From Niveispirillum cyanobacteriorum (GTDB taxonomy: Bacteria; Pseudomonadota; Alphaproteobacteria; Azospirillales; Azospirillaceae): a stretch of 64,000 nt of DNA. Location of the stretch: the NCBI RefSeq assembly GCF_002868735.1, contig NZ_CP025611.1, positions 1,234,501 to 1,298,500 of the forward strand. The letters are read 5' to 3'. This document shows, piece by piece, positions 44,854-54,089 of this stretch (its first letter is position 1; each line of letters begins with the position of its first letter). Position numbers and translations under genes: made by a program. The notes under the pieces were generated by a model, which had not been told where the DNA came from, ran no database searches, and was given only the letters and a program-made list of their open reading frames with translations.

Positions 44854-45948
44854 TCAACGGCCCGTCTTGATCTTGGTCCAGGCGCGGGTGCGTTCACGCT
44901 CCGCCTTCTGGTTGATCTGCTTCACGGTAAAGAACTTGGCCATCACATCCTTGGTCGGGAAGATGGCCGGGTTCTTGGCAATCTCCTGATCCATCAGCGG
45001 CCAGGAAGCCGGGACGGCATTGGCATAGGCCACGAAGTCGGAGATGCCGGCCATGGCCTTAGGCTCCAGCACGTAATTGATGAAGGCGCTGGCGGTGGCG
45101 ACATTGGCGCCTGCCGGGATCGTCATCATGTCGAACCAGACCTGGGCGCCTTCCTTGGGGATGGCATAGGCGATGCTGAACTTGGCCTTGGCCTCTTCCG
45201 CACGGGCGGCGGCCTGGAACACGTCACCCGAGTAACCGACGGCGACGCAGGCGTCACCAGTGGCCAGCGGATCGATCACCGACGGCACGAAGGTCTTGAT
45301 ATAGGGGCGGATGGCCAGCATGGCCGCTTCAGCCTTCTTGGTATCATCCGGGCTTTCGGAATTCGGGTCCAGCCCCTGCGACTTGAAGACAGACGGCAGG
45401 ATGTCGGTCTGGCTGTCCAGGAAGACGATGCCGCAGGCGGCCAGCTTCTTGGCGTTCTCCGGCTTGAAGACCACATCCCAGCTATCGATATTCACGCCGG
45501 GCAGTACTTCCTTCACCTTCTCGACATTATAGCCGATGCCGATGGTGCCCCACTGATAGATGATGCCATATTCATTGCCCGGGTCGGTCGATTCGACCAG
45601 TTTCATCAGGGCCGGATCAACATTCTTCAGATTGGGGATCTTCGACTTGTCCAGCTTCTGGATGGCCTTGGCCTGGATCAGCTTGCGCATCGTCGGTTCC
45701 GCCGACGGCACGGCCACATCGTAACCGGAATTGCCGACCAGCAGCTTCGATTCCAGGGTTTCCAGATCGGTGAAGACGTCATACTGCGTCTTAACCCCGG
45801 TCGCCTTGGTGAAGTCGTCCAGCGTGGTCTCGCCGATATAATCGGCCCAGTTATAGATGTTGACCTTCTTTTCCTGGGCCATGGCCGTATGGCCGACGGC
45901 GATGGCGGCAACCATGCCGATGGCGCCGATCACGTGCTTCAGCTTCAT
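44854..45948 (-). CDS. potF: Putrescine-binding periplasmic protein PotF
   Basis: A 364-residue periplasmic substrate-binding protein with a signal peptide ending HTAMAQ. The mature start KVNIYNWADYIGETT is diagnostic for PotD/PotF polyamine binders; further conserved parts are DVAVPSAEPTMRKLIQ and VAVGYSGDVFQA. It presents putrescine to PotHI. It is separated from potGHI by three genes and is the only gene between two FkbM methyltransferases. I chose the ATG at 45948; the longer frame is non-coding. Confidence 0.95.
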   Translation of the reverse strand: MKLKHVIGAIGMVAAIAVGHTAMAQEKKVNIYNWADYIGETTLDDFTKATGVKTQYDVFTDLETLESKLLVGNSGYDVAVPSAEPTMRKLIQAKAIQKLDKSKIPNLKNVDPALMKLVESTDPGNEYGIIYQWGTIGIGYNVEKVKEVLPGVNIDSWDVVFKPENAKKLAACGIVFLDSQTDILPSVFKSQGLDPNSESPDDTKKAEAAMLAIRPYIKTFVPSVIDPLATGDACVAVGYSGDVFQAAARAEEAKAKFSIAYAIPKEGAQVWFDMMTIPAGANVATASAFINYVLEPKAMAGISDFVAYANAVPASWPLMDQEIAKNPAIFPTKDVMAKFFTVKQINQKAERERTRAWTKIKTGR

Positions 45949-46114
45949 CAAGGACCCCCAATCAGATCGGACGCCCGCTTGGCACGGGACCGCCCCGGTA
46001 GGTGGGCACTGCTGCCCGCAGCACCCTGGACAGCGGGCATTGCACATAGGCGCCGGTGCCTTGTCAATGACGATGGATTTGCCTTGTGTCGTAAGGGGAT
46101 GCGACATCCTATAC

Positions 46115-46127
46115 CTTATGGCATAAG
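46115..46127. promoter_or_regulatory. Palindrome between potF and the FkbM gene
   Basis: CTTATGGCATAAG is a 13-base palindrome centred on one G in the 232-base divergent gap. A candidate operator for potF or the divergent gene. Confidence 0.4.
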
Positions 46128-46180
46128 CGTGCCGCCGATGCCCTTTCAGGGGGCAGTTTCCGCTGTCTGGAGGTCATGTT

Positions 46181-47002
46181 TTGCGCAATGTACAGGAACC
46201 GCCGTTTGGCACCCACGCCCCCAGCACCCTGCCCCGGCTGCTGACCGACCTCTGCCAGGGATTGCCCGTCACACCGACAGGCCGGCGTCTGGCACTGTGG
46301 CTGCGCAAGGTGGCGATGGTCCTGCAAGGCCCAGTGTTCGATGTGGCGGTGCGCGGTATCCATCTGCGTCTCCATCCCGGTGACAATGTCGGGGAACGCA
46401 AGTTCCTGTTCATGCCGCAATTCTTCGACCCCGAAGAGATGGAACTGCTGGCCACGCGTCTGCCGCGCGGCGGCACCTTTGTCGATATCGGGGCCAATGT
46501 CGGTCTCTACACGCTGAACGCCGCCCGTTTCCTGGGGCCTGCCGGGCGCATCCTGGCGGTGGAACCGGGGCCGGAGGCCGCGCGCCGCCTGCGCTTCAAT
46601 CTATCGCTCAACCGCACGGACGCCGCCATCACCCATGCGGACTGTGCCATCGGGGCGGAAGAAGGGGTGATGGGGCTGTATCTGGATGACAGCAACCTGG
46701 GCGGATCGTCGCTGGTGCGCGACCATGGCGGCAAATCCACGCCCGTGCGCGTGCGCCCCCTGGTCGATGTGCTGGCAGAGGCAGGCATCACCCGCATCGA
46801 CATGCTGAAGATCGATATCGAGGGGGCGGAGGACAAAGCCCTGCTGCCCTTCTTCGATCAGGCGCCGGAAGATTTGTGGCCGCGCGTGATCATCATCGAA
46901 CGGTCAGAGGAAAGCTGGGCCGGCGACCTGCTGGGCCGTTTCACGGCAGCAGGATACCGGGCCTTTGGCAGCAGCAAGATGAACTGGCTGTTTGAACGGT
47001 GA
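46181..47002 (+). CDS. FkbM-family methyltransferase
   Basis: A 273-residue protein. FVDIGANVGLYTLNAARFLG is motif I, ILAVEPGPEAARRL the motif II region, and IDMLKIDIEGAEDKAL the FkbM signature. It starts at TTG (46181) with GGAGG 7 bases upstream, a good ribosome site. It is not close in sequence to the other FkbM protein here, so recent duplication is unlikely. A perfect hairpin follows. Confidence 0.85.
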   Translation: MRNVQEPPFGTHAPSTLPRLLTDLCQGLPVTPTGRRLALWLRKVAMVLQGPVFDVAVRGIHLRLHPGDNVGERKFLFMPQFFDPEEMELLATRLPRGGTFVDIGANVGLYTLNAARFLGPAGRILAVEPGPEAARRLRFNLSLNRTDAAITHADCAIGAEEGVMGLYLDDSNLGGSSLVRDHGGKSTPVRVRPLVDVLAEAGITRIDMLKIDIEGAEDKALLPFFDQAPEDLWPRVIIIERSEESWAGDLLGRFTAAGYRAFGSSKMNWLFER

Positions 47003-47006
47003 GGAT

Positions 47007-47040
47007 GGTCCCGGCGGCGAGCACGACCGCCGCCGGGACC
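47007..47040. terminator. Hairpin between convergent FkbM and TonB-receptor genes
   Basis: Perfect 13-base-pair stem GGTCCCGGCGGCG / CGCCGCCGGGACC, 5 bases after the FkbM stop and 11 before the receptor stop. No U-tract. Confidence 0.6.
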
Positions 47041-47050
47041 GGCCCGTTGG

Positions 47051-49483
47051 TTACCAGGTCACCTTGACCTTGGCATAGTAGAAACCGCCGTTGAAACCGA
47101 ACGGCGAGAAGTTGGAATACTGGGCAAAGCCGTTCGGGTTGGCGCCGGGAATCACCAGATCGGTGTAATTGTCGAACACGTTGTTCACACCGGCAGAGAT
47201 CGAAAGATTCTCCGTCAGGTCGTACCCAACATCGAGATCGACCACCCATTCAGCCCCGAAGGTCTGATCCAGCGCGGCATTGGCATTGCGCGAGGTGAAC
47301 TTGCCATAGCGCGTGCCGCGGACCGTCAGATTGAAGTCTTCATACTGCCAGCTGGCCGACAGATTGATCTTGTTCTCCGGCTGGGCTTCCTCGAACCGCC
47401 CTTCCTCCACGCGGGAGAAGCGGGTCAGCTGCAAACCGACGGTCGCCAGGGTGGACGGGTTGGGCTTCACATTCAACGTCTTGGTATCGTTGAAATTGAT
47501 GCCCGCCGTCAGGTTCAGGGTGCCGGCCGTGTCCAGATCGGCGCGATAGGTGCCGACAATATCGACGCCGCGCGTGCGGGTATCGATGGCGTTGGTGAAG
47601 AAGCGCCCGCCGGTCACACCGGCAAAGCCGCGCGCCGTCAGGAAATTCTGCACCGCCGTGCCCGTCAGGTTCTCCGACAGCACGATACGGTCATCGATAC
47701 GGATCTGATAGGCATCGACCGTCAGGCTGGCACCTTCAAACGGGTTGGAGGTGAAGCCCAGGCTGTAATTGATCGACTTTTCCGGCTTCAGATCTTCGGC
47801 GCCCAGCGCCCGGGCGGCCGGGTCATTAACGCGGAAGGTGCGGATTTCGAACGGCACGCCGCCGATGAAGTTGGTGGCGGTGGAGGAGAAATAGCTCTGC
47901 TGCAAGGACGGCGCGCGGAAGCCGTTGGACACCGCACCGCGCAGGCCGAACGCATCCGTCACATCATACTTGAAGGCGAACTTGCCCGACCCGGTCCAGC
48001 CGAAGTCGGAATAATGTTCGACACGGCCCGCCACACTGACCAGCAGCGCATCGGACAGCTTGGTTTCCATGTCGAGATATGCCGCATAGCTGTGGCGATC
48101 GACATCGACCTCATCGCTGGGCCGGAAGCCGGGGAAGCCCTGGGCGCCGGGGGCCGGCTGGGCACCGATGGCGCTGGTGGAGCCGCTATCCAGCACCTTC
48201 ACGCCGCCATCCTTCCAGCTATCCTCGTCGCCTGCCCCCAGCTCATAGCCTTCGGTGCGGTATTCCAGACCTGCAGAGACGCTGAGCGAGGAAGGCAGGC
48301 CGATATCAACGTCGCGCGATGCGTCGGCATTGATCACGCCCTGGGTATAGAGCAGATCACCGGCATAGAAACTGCGGCGGCTATTGGTGCCATAGGTGGC
48401 GTTCAGGGTGTTTTCCACGCTGAACGGGAAGTCGTTGCGGCCATAGGTGCCGGAAATGTCATAACGGGTTTCGCCGGCATCACCCTTCACGCCGACGGCC
48501 ACCGACATGTCGTCAATGTCGGACGTGATGAAGGGCAGGAAGCCGTCGGGATAGATGGCGCGGACATTGTTGGGGTCGCGCGGACGGCGCCAGGTGGCCC
48601 CGGCCTTGCCTTCGCGCTTGTTGTAATTGCCGAAGGAGTAGAGTTCGGCACCGCCCAGCGGCAGGCCCAGATTGTAGACGACGTTATAGTCGGTGACGTC
48701 GCTGTCGCCGTACCAGAAATTGTCGGTCCGGTTGATGGTTGCCTCGCGCGGGTCGGCGGCACCACCGGCAAGATTATTGTACTGCTGGCGGATATCGGCG
48801 GCCTGACGGTTGGTATGGGCGCGGTCGCGATATTCGGCGGTCAGGTTCAGATAGCCACCATCGCCGATGGTGACGCCGGCGTTGGAGGCGAAGTGATAGA
48901 CATCGCCATCGCCCTCATAGGTCTGGCCATAGGAACCGAAGGCCGAGCCACCGGAATTATTGTCTTTCAGAATGATGTTGATCACGCCCGCGATGGCGTC
49001 CGACCCGTACTGTGCCGCCGCCCCATCGCGCAGCACCTCAACCCGGCGGATGGCCGATGCGGGAATGGAGTTCAGGTCCGCACCCGTGGAACCGCGCCCG
49101 ACAGAGCCGTTCAGGTTCAGCAACGCCGTATTGTGACGCCGCTTGCCATTGATCAGGACCAGCGTGTGGTCGGGCGACAGGCCGCGCAGCGTGGCAGGCC
49201 GGATATGGTCGGTGCCATCGGTGATGGTCGGCTGTGGGAAGTTGAAGGAAGGCACAAGGGCGTTCAGAACCTTGTTGACCTCGCCCAGCCCCGACCGTTC
49301 CAGTTCGCCCGCATTGATCACGTCCACCGGCACCGGCGATTCCGCCAGGGTGCGGTCGGCACGGCGCGTACCCGTCACCACGATTTCTTCGACATCGCCG
49401 GCGGGCTGCTGAGCCTGGGCGCCCCCCGCCACGGTCAGGAACCCGGCCAATGCCGTACCAACCTTAAGCCACTGCTTCCCCAT
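47051..49483 (-). CDS. TonB-dependent outer-membrane receptor
   Basis: An 810-residue receptor. Signal peptide to about residue 25 (GGAQAQ), TonB box EEIVVTGTR, plug (TLVLINGKRRHNTALLN; SAIRRVEVLRDGAAAQYGSDAIAGVINI), then a barrel ending with an aromatic-rich terminal strand (GGFYYAKVKVTW). The LINGKRRH...AAAQYGSDAIAGVINI pattern is typical of receptors in sphingomonads and relatives, often for plant or carbohydrate ligands. The ligand is unknown. A palindrome (49543-49554) lies in its upstream region. Confidence 0.93.
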   Translation of the reverse strand: MGKQWLKVGTALAGFLTVAGGAQAQQPAGDVEEIVVTGTRRADRTLAESPVPVDVINAGELERSGLGEVNKVLNALVPSFNFPQPTITDGTDHIRPATLRGLSPDHTLVLINGKRRHNTALLNLNGSVGRGSTGADLNSIPASAIRRVEVLRDGAAAQYGSDAIAGVINIILKDNNSGGSAFGSYGQTYEGDGDVYHFASNAGVTIGDGGYLNLTAEYRDRAHTNRQAADIRQQYNNLAGGAADPREATINRTDNFWYGDSDVTDYNVVYNLGLPLGGAELYSFGNYNKREGKAGATWRRPRDPNNVRAIYPDGFLPFITSDIDDMSVAVGVKGDAGETRYDISGTYGRNDFPFSVENTLNATYGTNSRRSFYAGDLLYTQGVINADASRDVDIGLPSSLSVSAGLEYRTEGYELGAGDEDSWKDGGVKVLDSGSTSAIGAQPAPGAQGFPGFRPSDEVDVDRHSYAAYLDMETKLSDALLVSVAGRVEHYSDFGWTGSGKFAFKYDVTDAFGLRGAVSNGFRAPSLQQSYFSSTATNFIGGVPFEIRTFRVNDPAARALGAEDLKPEKSINYSLGFTSNPFEGASLTVDAYQIRIDDRIVLSENLTGTAVQNFLTARGFAGVTGGRFFTNAIDTRTRGVDIVGTYRADLDTAGTLNLTAGINFNDTKTLNVKPNPSTLATVGLQLTRFSRVEEGRFEEAQPENKINLSASWQYEDFNLTVRGTRYGKFTSRNANAALDQTFGAEWVVDLDVGYDLTENLSISAGVNNVFDNYTDLVIPGANPNGFAQYSNFSPFGFNGGFYYAKVKVTW

Positions 49484-49542
49484 GTGTTCTTCTCCCGACT
49501 ATCTTCAGTCGCCGCCCCATGTGGAACGACCGAGCACCCAGG

Positions 49543-49554
49543 AACGATATCGTT
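49543..49554 (-). promoter_or_regulatory. Palindrome upstream of the second TonB receptor
   Basis: AACGATATCGTT is a perfect 12-base palindrome about 60 bases before the receptor start, extended by GG/CC at the flanks. A candidate binding site for a LacI- or GntR-like regulator. Confidence 0.45.
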
Positions 49555-49637
49555 TCCCAGGCACTTGGGAAGGTGAGGATGGTTACCCGACTGTTAATAT
49601 TGCACTGGTGTGACGCAATAGGCGCAGGAAGCGTTCG

Positions 49638-50111
49638 CTAACCGCGCGCCCGCATCAGACGGGCCTTGTCGCGCTGCCAGTCGCGTTCCTTCTCCGTCTC
49701 GCGCTTGTCGCCTTTGTTCTTACCCTTTGCGACGCCGATCTCGACCTTCGCCTTGCCCCGGTCATTGAAATAGATCGACATGGGCACCAGGGTCATGCCC
49801 TGGCGGGCGATGGCGGCCAGCATCTTGACCAGCTCGCGCTTGCGGACCAGCAGCTTGCGCGGACGCTTGGGATCGTGCTGCAGCCAGGCACCGGCCTGGC
49901 CATATTCAGGGATGTAGGAATTGACCAGGAACAGCTCACCCCCGATCTCACCGGCATAGGCCTCCAGGATGGAGGCCTTGCCGCCGCGCAGGGACTTCAC
50001 CTCGGTACCGGTCAGCATGATGCCGGCCTCCACCGTATCCTCGATGAAGTAATCGAAGCGGGCCCGGCGGTTCTGTGCCGCCAATTTGCGCTCGGGCGCG
50101 TTGTTCGCCAT
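49638..50111 (-). CDS. smpB: SsrA-binding protein SmpB
   Basis: A 157-residue small basic protein that delivers tmRNA to stalled ribosomes. [28 protein letters not shown] is the conserved N-terminal strand set; [25 protein letters not shown] leads into the Lys/Arg-rich C-tail that enters the mRNA channel. The length is standard. The tmRNA gene itself is not seen in the window. It lies 82 bases downstream of dapA, with the dapA terminator between. Confidence 0.97.
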   Translation of the reverse strand: MANNAPERKLAAQNRRARFDYFIEDTVEAGIMLTGTEVKSLRGGKASILEAYAGEIGGELFLVNSYIPEYGQAGAWLQHDPKRPRKLLVRKRELVKMLAAIARQGMTLVPMSIYFNDRGKAKVEIGVAKGKNKGDKRETEKERDWQRDKARLMRARG

Positions 50112-50141
50112 CGCCTGAAAAATCCAATCCGTAAAAACAAA

Positions 50142-50165
50142 CGTGCCCCCTGTTATGGGGGCACG
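50142..50165 (-). terminator. dapA terminator
   Basis: Perfect nine-base-pair stem CGTGCCCCC / GGGGGCACG with loop TGTTAT. On the minus strand it is followed by TTTGTTTTT, 28 bases after the dapA stop. Confidence 0.92.
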
Positions 50166-50193
50166 GGTTCACAAGTTCAATGGAATCAGCCAG

Positions 50194-51066
50194 TCAGATC
50201 AGGCCAGCCTTGCGCATCGCGGCCTCGACCACCGTCCGGCCCTCGGCGCTGCAGGGTACCAGCGGCAGACGCACATCCGGGGTGGCCTTGCCCAGCAAGC
50301 TGGCCGCGTATTTCACCGGGGCCGGGCTGGTCTCCACGAACATGGCCTGATGCAGGGGCAGCAGGATGTCGCGGATACGGGCCATTTCGACCAGATCGCC
50401 ACGCTGCCACGCCTCATGCAACTGCGAGCACAGCGCCGGGGCGATATTGGCCGTGACGGAGATGCAACCCACCCCACCCTGGGCCAGGAAGCCGGTAACG
50501 GTGGCATCCTCGCCCGAAAGCTGGCAGAAGTCCGGCCCGATCTCGACGCGGGTGCGCAAGGGGCGGGCCAGATCGGCCGTCGCGTCCTTCACACCCACGA
50601 TGTTGGGAAGCTTCGCCAGCCGCGCCATGGTTGCGACAGACATGTCGATGACGCTGCGGCCGGGGATGTTGTAGATGATGATGGGCAGATCGACGGCGTC
50701 ATGGATGGCCTTGTAATGCTGATAAAGACCTTCCTGCGACGGCTTGTTGTAATAAGGTGTGACCACCAGGGCGGCGTCGGCACCCGCCTCCTTGGCGTGG
50801 CGGGTGAGCGCGATGGCCTCTTCGGTCGAATTGGAACCGGTGCCGGCGATCACGGGCACCCGGCCCTTCGCCACCTCAACGGTCAGGGAGACGACCAGAC
50901 GATGTTCCTCATGGCTGAGCGTCGGCGATTCGCCGGTCGTACCCACGGGAACCACGCCGTGGGTCCCCTGTTTGATCTGCCAGTCCACGAAGTCCTTGAA
51001 CGCGACCGCATCCACCTTCCCCTCACGGAACGGCGTAATCAGTGCGACGATGGAACCCTTGAACAT
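50194..51066 (-). CDS. dapA: 4-hydroxy-tetrahydrodipicolinate synthase
   Basis: A 290-residue TIM-barrel enzyme condensing pyruvate and aspartate semialdehyde in lysine and diaminopimelate synthesis. [14 protein letters not shown], the catalytic Tyr in [11 protein letters not shown], and the Schiff-base Lys in IVGVKDAT are present. It starts only 24 bases from the divergent slt start, so their leaders and promoters must overlap. Confidence 0.96.
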   Translation of the reverse strand: MFKGSIVALITPFREGKVDAVAFKDFVDWQIKQGTHGVVPVGTTGESPTLSHEEHRLVVSLTVEVAKGRVPVIAGTGSNSTEEAIALTRHAKEAGADAALVVTPYYNKPSQEGLYQHYKAIHDAVDLPIIIYNIPGRSVIDMSVATMARLAKLPNIVGVKDATADLARPLRTRVEIGPDFCQLSGEDATVTGFLAQGGVGCISVTANIAPALCSQLHEAWQRGDLVEMARIRDILLPLHQAMFVETSPAPVKYAASLLGKATPDVRLPLVPCSAEGRTVVEAAMRKAGLI

Positions 51067-51090
51067 GGCAAGACACTCCGGTCAGAACGA

Positions 51091-53196
51091 ATGAAGGCGC
51101 GAACCTTAAACAGCCGCAATCCCCGAAACAAGGCGGCAGGCCGTGCCCTGGCGGCGATGCTGCTCTGCCTGGGTATCGGGCTTGGCGGTGTCGGACTGGC
51201 ACGGGCCGCCGGTACGACAAGCGATGTTGGCATCTACAAGCAGGCCCTGCGCGCCGCCGACCAGGGTAAAATGGACGAGGCGCAGCGCCTTGTCCGCCGC
51301 GCGCCGGATGATCTGGCCTCACAGTTGATCTTGTGGATGACGCTGACCCAGGGTGGGACCGATGCCAGCTGGGACGCCATCACCGGCTTCATGAAGCGCC
51401 ATCCCGACTGGCCCAACCAGGCCGCTCTGCGCCGCAATGCCGAGGCGAAGATGCCGTCGGACATGCCCTACGCGCAGGTTCGGGAATGGTTTGAGAAGAA
51501 CCCACCGCTGACGCTGGTCGGGTTGGGCCGTTATGCCGATGCGCTGATGGAGACGGGATCGTCAGACAAGGCCATAGACCTGATCCGCGACCGCTACATC
51601 AACGGTAGCTTCGGCGCGCAGGAGGAGCGGGATTATCGACAGCGCTATGTCGGTCTGCTGCGCCCCGCCGACCATGCCGCTCGCCTGGATCAACTGATCT
51701 GGGCCGACAAGATCGACGAGGCCCGACGCGTCATGCCGCTGGTCGATCCAGGCCGCCAGGCGGTTGCAGAGGCGCGCATCGCCATGGCGGCGCAATCGCC
51801 CGGCGTCGATGGTGCCCTGCGCCGGGTGCCAGCCAGCCTGCAGAATGATCCCGGTCTTCAATATGACCGCACCCGCTGGCGCCGCCGCAAGGATATGGAT
51901 GACGGCGCCATGGAGGTGCTGGCCTCCAAGCCGGCAGAAGAACAGGCCCATGCCGCCGACTGGTGGGTCGAACGCCATATCCTGGCCCGCCGGCTGATGG
52001 AGAAGGAGCAATATGCCCGCGCTTATGAACTGGTGTCCGGCCACGCCACGAAGGATGGTCTGGGCTTTGCGCAGGCGGAGTTCCTGGCCGGCTGGCTGGC
52101 CCTGCGCAAGCTGAACCAGCCCGATCAGGCGTTGAAGCATTTCGAGGCCTTGTTCAGAGGCACCAGTTCCCCCGTCAGCCGTTCCCGGGGTGCCTATTGG
52201 GCGGGCCGTGCGCTGGATGCGATGGGCGACAAGGAACGCGCCGCCACCTGGTACGACACGGCCACCACCTACGGCGGCACCTTCTATGGCTTGCTGGCCG
52301 CCGACCACCTGGAACGGCCGCCCGGCAGTGCCCTGCCGGTGGAGCCAGAGCCGACGGACGAACAGCGCCGGGCCTTCGACAAGCGGGAAATGGTGCGGGT
52401 CACCCGGCTGCTGGCCCGGATCGAGGGGGCGGACAGCGACCGCACCACCCTGTTCATCCGCAAACTGTCGCTGGATGCCAAGACGGGCGAAGAATACCGG
52501 ATGGTAGGGGAGCTAGCCTTGGCGCTGAAGCGCAAGGATCTGGCCGTCACCACCTCCCGCGCGGCGTGGCAGGACGGTTTCGTGCTGCGCCATGCCGGCT
52601 TTCCGCTGCTGGACATGAAGCCGCCAGCACGGCCGGAAGCAGCCCTGATCCACGGCATCATCCGCCAGGAGAGTAATTTCGTGGCCGATGCCGTCAGCTC
52701 TGCTGGTGCGCGCGGCCTGATGCAGGTGATGCCAACCACGGCGGCCGGCGTGAACCGCGCCCCGGCCCCCACGAAACCTGCCGCCAAAACCACGAAGAAT
52801 GGCAAGCAGGACGCTAAGTCGAAGAAGCCGCCCGCCAAACAGCCCTCAAAGATCAACAGCACCGCCAACCGCCTGACCGCCGACCCCCGCTATAATGTGG
52901 AGACAGGTTCCACCTATCTGGCCGACCTCGTCGACCGGTTCGGCGGCTCCTACGTCCTGGCCATCGCCGCCTATAATGCCGGCCCTGGTCGTGTGGCCGG
53001 CTGGCTGCGTGATTATGGCGATCCGCGCGGGGCCGGAGTCGATATGATCGACTGGATCGAGACCATGCCGATCTATGAGACTCGGAACTACGTTCAGCGT
53101 GTTTTGGAAAATGTGCATCTGTACAGGGCCCGTTTAGGGCACCCATCGTTGCGGATGACCCTTGATCTGGGACGGGGCGCCGCCACCAACGGCTGA
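51091..53196 (+). CDS. slt: Soluble lytic murein transglycosylase with a Lys-rich insert
   Basis: A 701-residue exported protein. The signal peptide ends near ARAAG; residues about 45-480 are a superhelical U/L domain of Ala/Leu-rich helices; residues 510-690 are the SLT catalytic domain with E527 in IIRQESNF, then GARGLMQVMPTTAA and AIAAYNAGPGRVAGWL. Between GLMQVMPTTAAGV and LTADPRYNVETG it carries an extra Lys/Pro/Ala-rich stretch (about residues 557-590), unusual for the family. It cleaves peptidoglycan to anhydro-muropeptides. The frame upstream of 51091 reads through dapA and is spurious. Confidence 0.9.
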   Translation: MKARTLNSRNPRNKAAGRALAAMLLCLGIGLGGVGLARAAGTTSDVGIYKQALRAADQGKMDEAQRLVRRAPDDLASQLILWMTLTQGGTDASWDAITGFMKRHPDWPNQAALRRNAEAKMPSDMPYAQVREWFEKNPPLTLVGLGRYADALMETGSSDKAIDLIRDRYINGSFGAQEERDYRQRYVGLLRPADHAARLDQLIWADKIDEARRVMPLVDPGRQAVAEARIAMAAQSPGVDGALRRVPASLQNDPGLQYDRTRWRRRKDMDDGAMEVLASKPAEEQAHAADWWVERHILARRLMEKEQYARAYELVSGHATKDGLGFAQAEFLAGWLALRKLNQPDQALKHFEALFRGTSSPVSRSRGAYWAGRALDAMGDKERAATWYDTATTYGGTFYGLLAADHLERPPGSALPVEPEPTDEQRRAFDKREMVRVTRLLARIEGADSDRTTLFIRKLSLDAKTGEEYRMVGELALALKRKDLAVTTSRAAWQDGFVLRHAGFPLLDMKPPARPEAALIHGIIRQESNFVADAVSSAGARGLMQVMPTTAAGVNRAPAPTKPAAKTTKNGKQDAKSKKPPAKQPSKINSTANRLTADPRYNVETGSTYLADLVDRFGGSYVLAIAAYNAGPGRVAGWLRDYGDPRGAGVDMIDWIETMPIYETRNYVQRVLENVHLYRARLGHPSLRMTLDLGRGAATNG

Positions 53197-53294
53197 TCAC
53201 GAAGGGACTAATCCCTATTTTCGCGCGCCAAAAGCCGGGCGTCGGGCGATGATGGTCACAGCTTTGCCATCATTCCCGCCGTCCGGAGCCTTCA

Positions 53295-53516
53295 ATGCCG
53301 GCCCAGCCGATTACCCAGCATATCCGCGAGGCCGCCCTGGTCCATGCCCGCCTGCTCGACCGGTTGATCACCGAGACAGAGGCGGAAATTGCCAAAGAAC
53401 ACGGGCCTTTCGTGACCGAAAGCCTGCGTGAATGGCTGGGTGTCCTGCGTAGCGAACGGCGGGTCTACGGCATGGCCGCCACACTTCTGGTCAGCAATAT
53501 TGAAAATGCCGCTTGA
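53295..53516 (+). CDS. Small alpha-helical hypothetical protein
   Basis: A 73-residue protein with predicted helices (REAALVHARLLDRLITETEAEIAKE and TESLREWLGVLRSERRVYG). GGAG lies 10 bases before the ATG. Codon use fits coding sequence. It lies 98 bases after slt. Function not recognised. Confidence 0.6.
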   Translation: MPAQPITQHIREAALVHARLLDRLITETEAEIAKEHGPFVTESLREWLGVLRSERRVYGMAATLLVSNIENAA

Positions 53517-54089
53517 CTGTATCCACAGATTCCGGATTTTCATCACGGAAATTCGGTATAGAGACTGGGATGCGGCAAATCGGTTCAATCTCCGGATTCG
53601 CGAAGTTGGTTTATCGACAAACGGCACAGACGTGGTAGTATAATTGTCGTTCAATACCCGCAAGGGCCGAGAAGCCCCCGCCCTGGCAGTTCGCGTTGGA
53701 TATATTGCGGCGATTAGTTGCTTAATTGCCAGTCCAGAACAACCGAAGGGAGGTTTATCCTCTAGGATTTATGTGGCGTCGCGGTTTTGCTGTCCCTAAC
53801 TGCTCCATCAGATTCACTTATGTATGCCACAAACATACAAGTGATGGACAGTCGGGCCGAAATCGCTGATATTACCATACCATAGCATGACGGCACTTTG
53901 GGCCGCATACTTGCGTAAGCGGTTTTGGTCTGACCACCAACGGAAGCCTGATTGCAGTTTATGACCTCGGAGGCGCCATGCCGCCCCGATGTCGGGAAGA
54001 TGCAAAGAACGGTGATTGCCTGCCGCCACGGAACAGTTCGCGTGGCCAGGTGTTTCACAGGAACGCGGAATAGGGGGCAATAGAGTTCT
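53517..54089. other. 573-base region without a recognised gene
   Basis: Lower in GC than the surroundings, with no convincing frame on either strand. It contains a bulged inverted repeat at 53790-53852: CTGTCC pairs with GGACAG, TCACTT with AAGTGA, and GTATG with CATAC. It could be a structured RNA, a decayed mobile element, or the long leader of the XRE gene. No tRNA signature. Confidence 0.45.

Noticed and set aside
50143-51090. Frame running into slt through the dapA region
   Set aside because: Antisense to dapA; the slt signal peptide starts at 51091.
53560-53640. tRNA-like GGTTCAATCTCC segment
   Set aside because: No acceptor or anticodon stem could be drawn around it.
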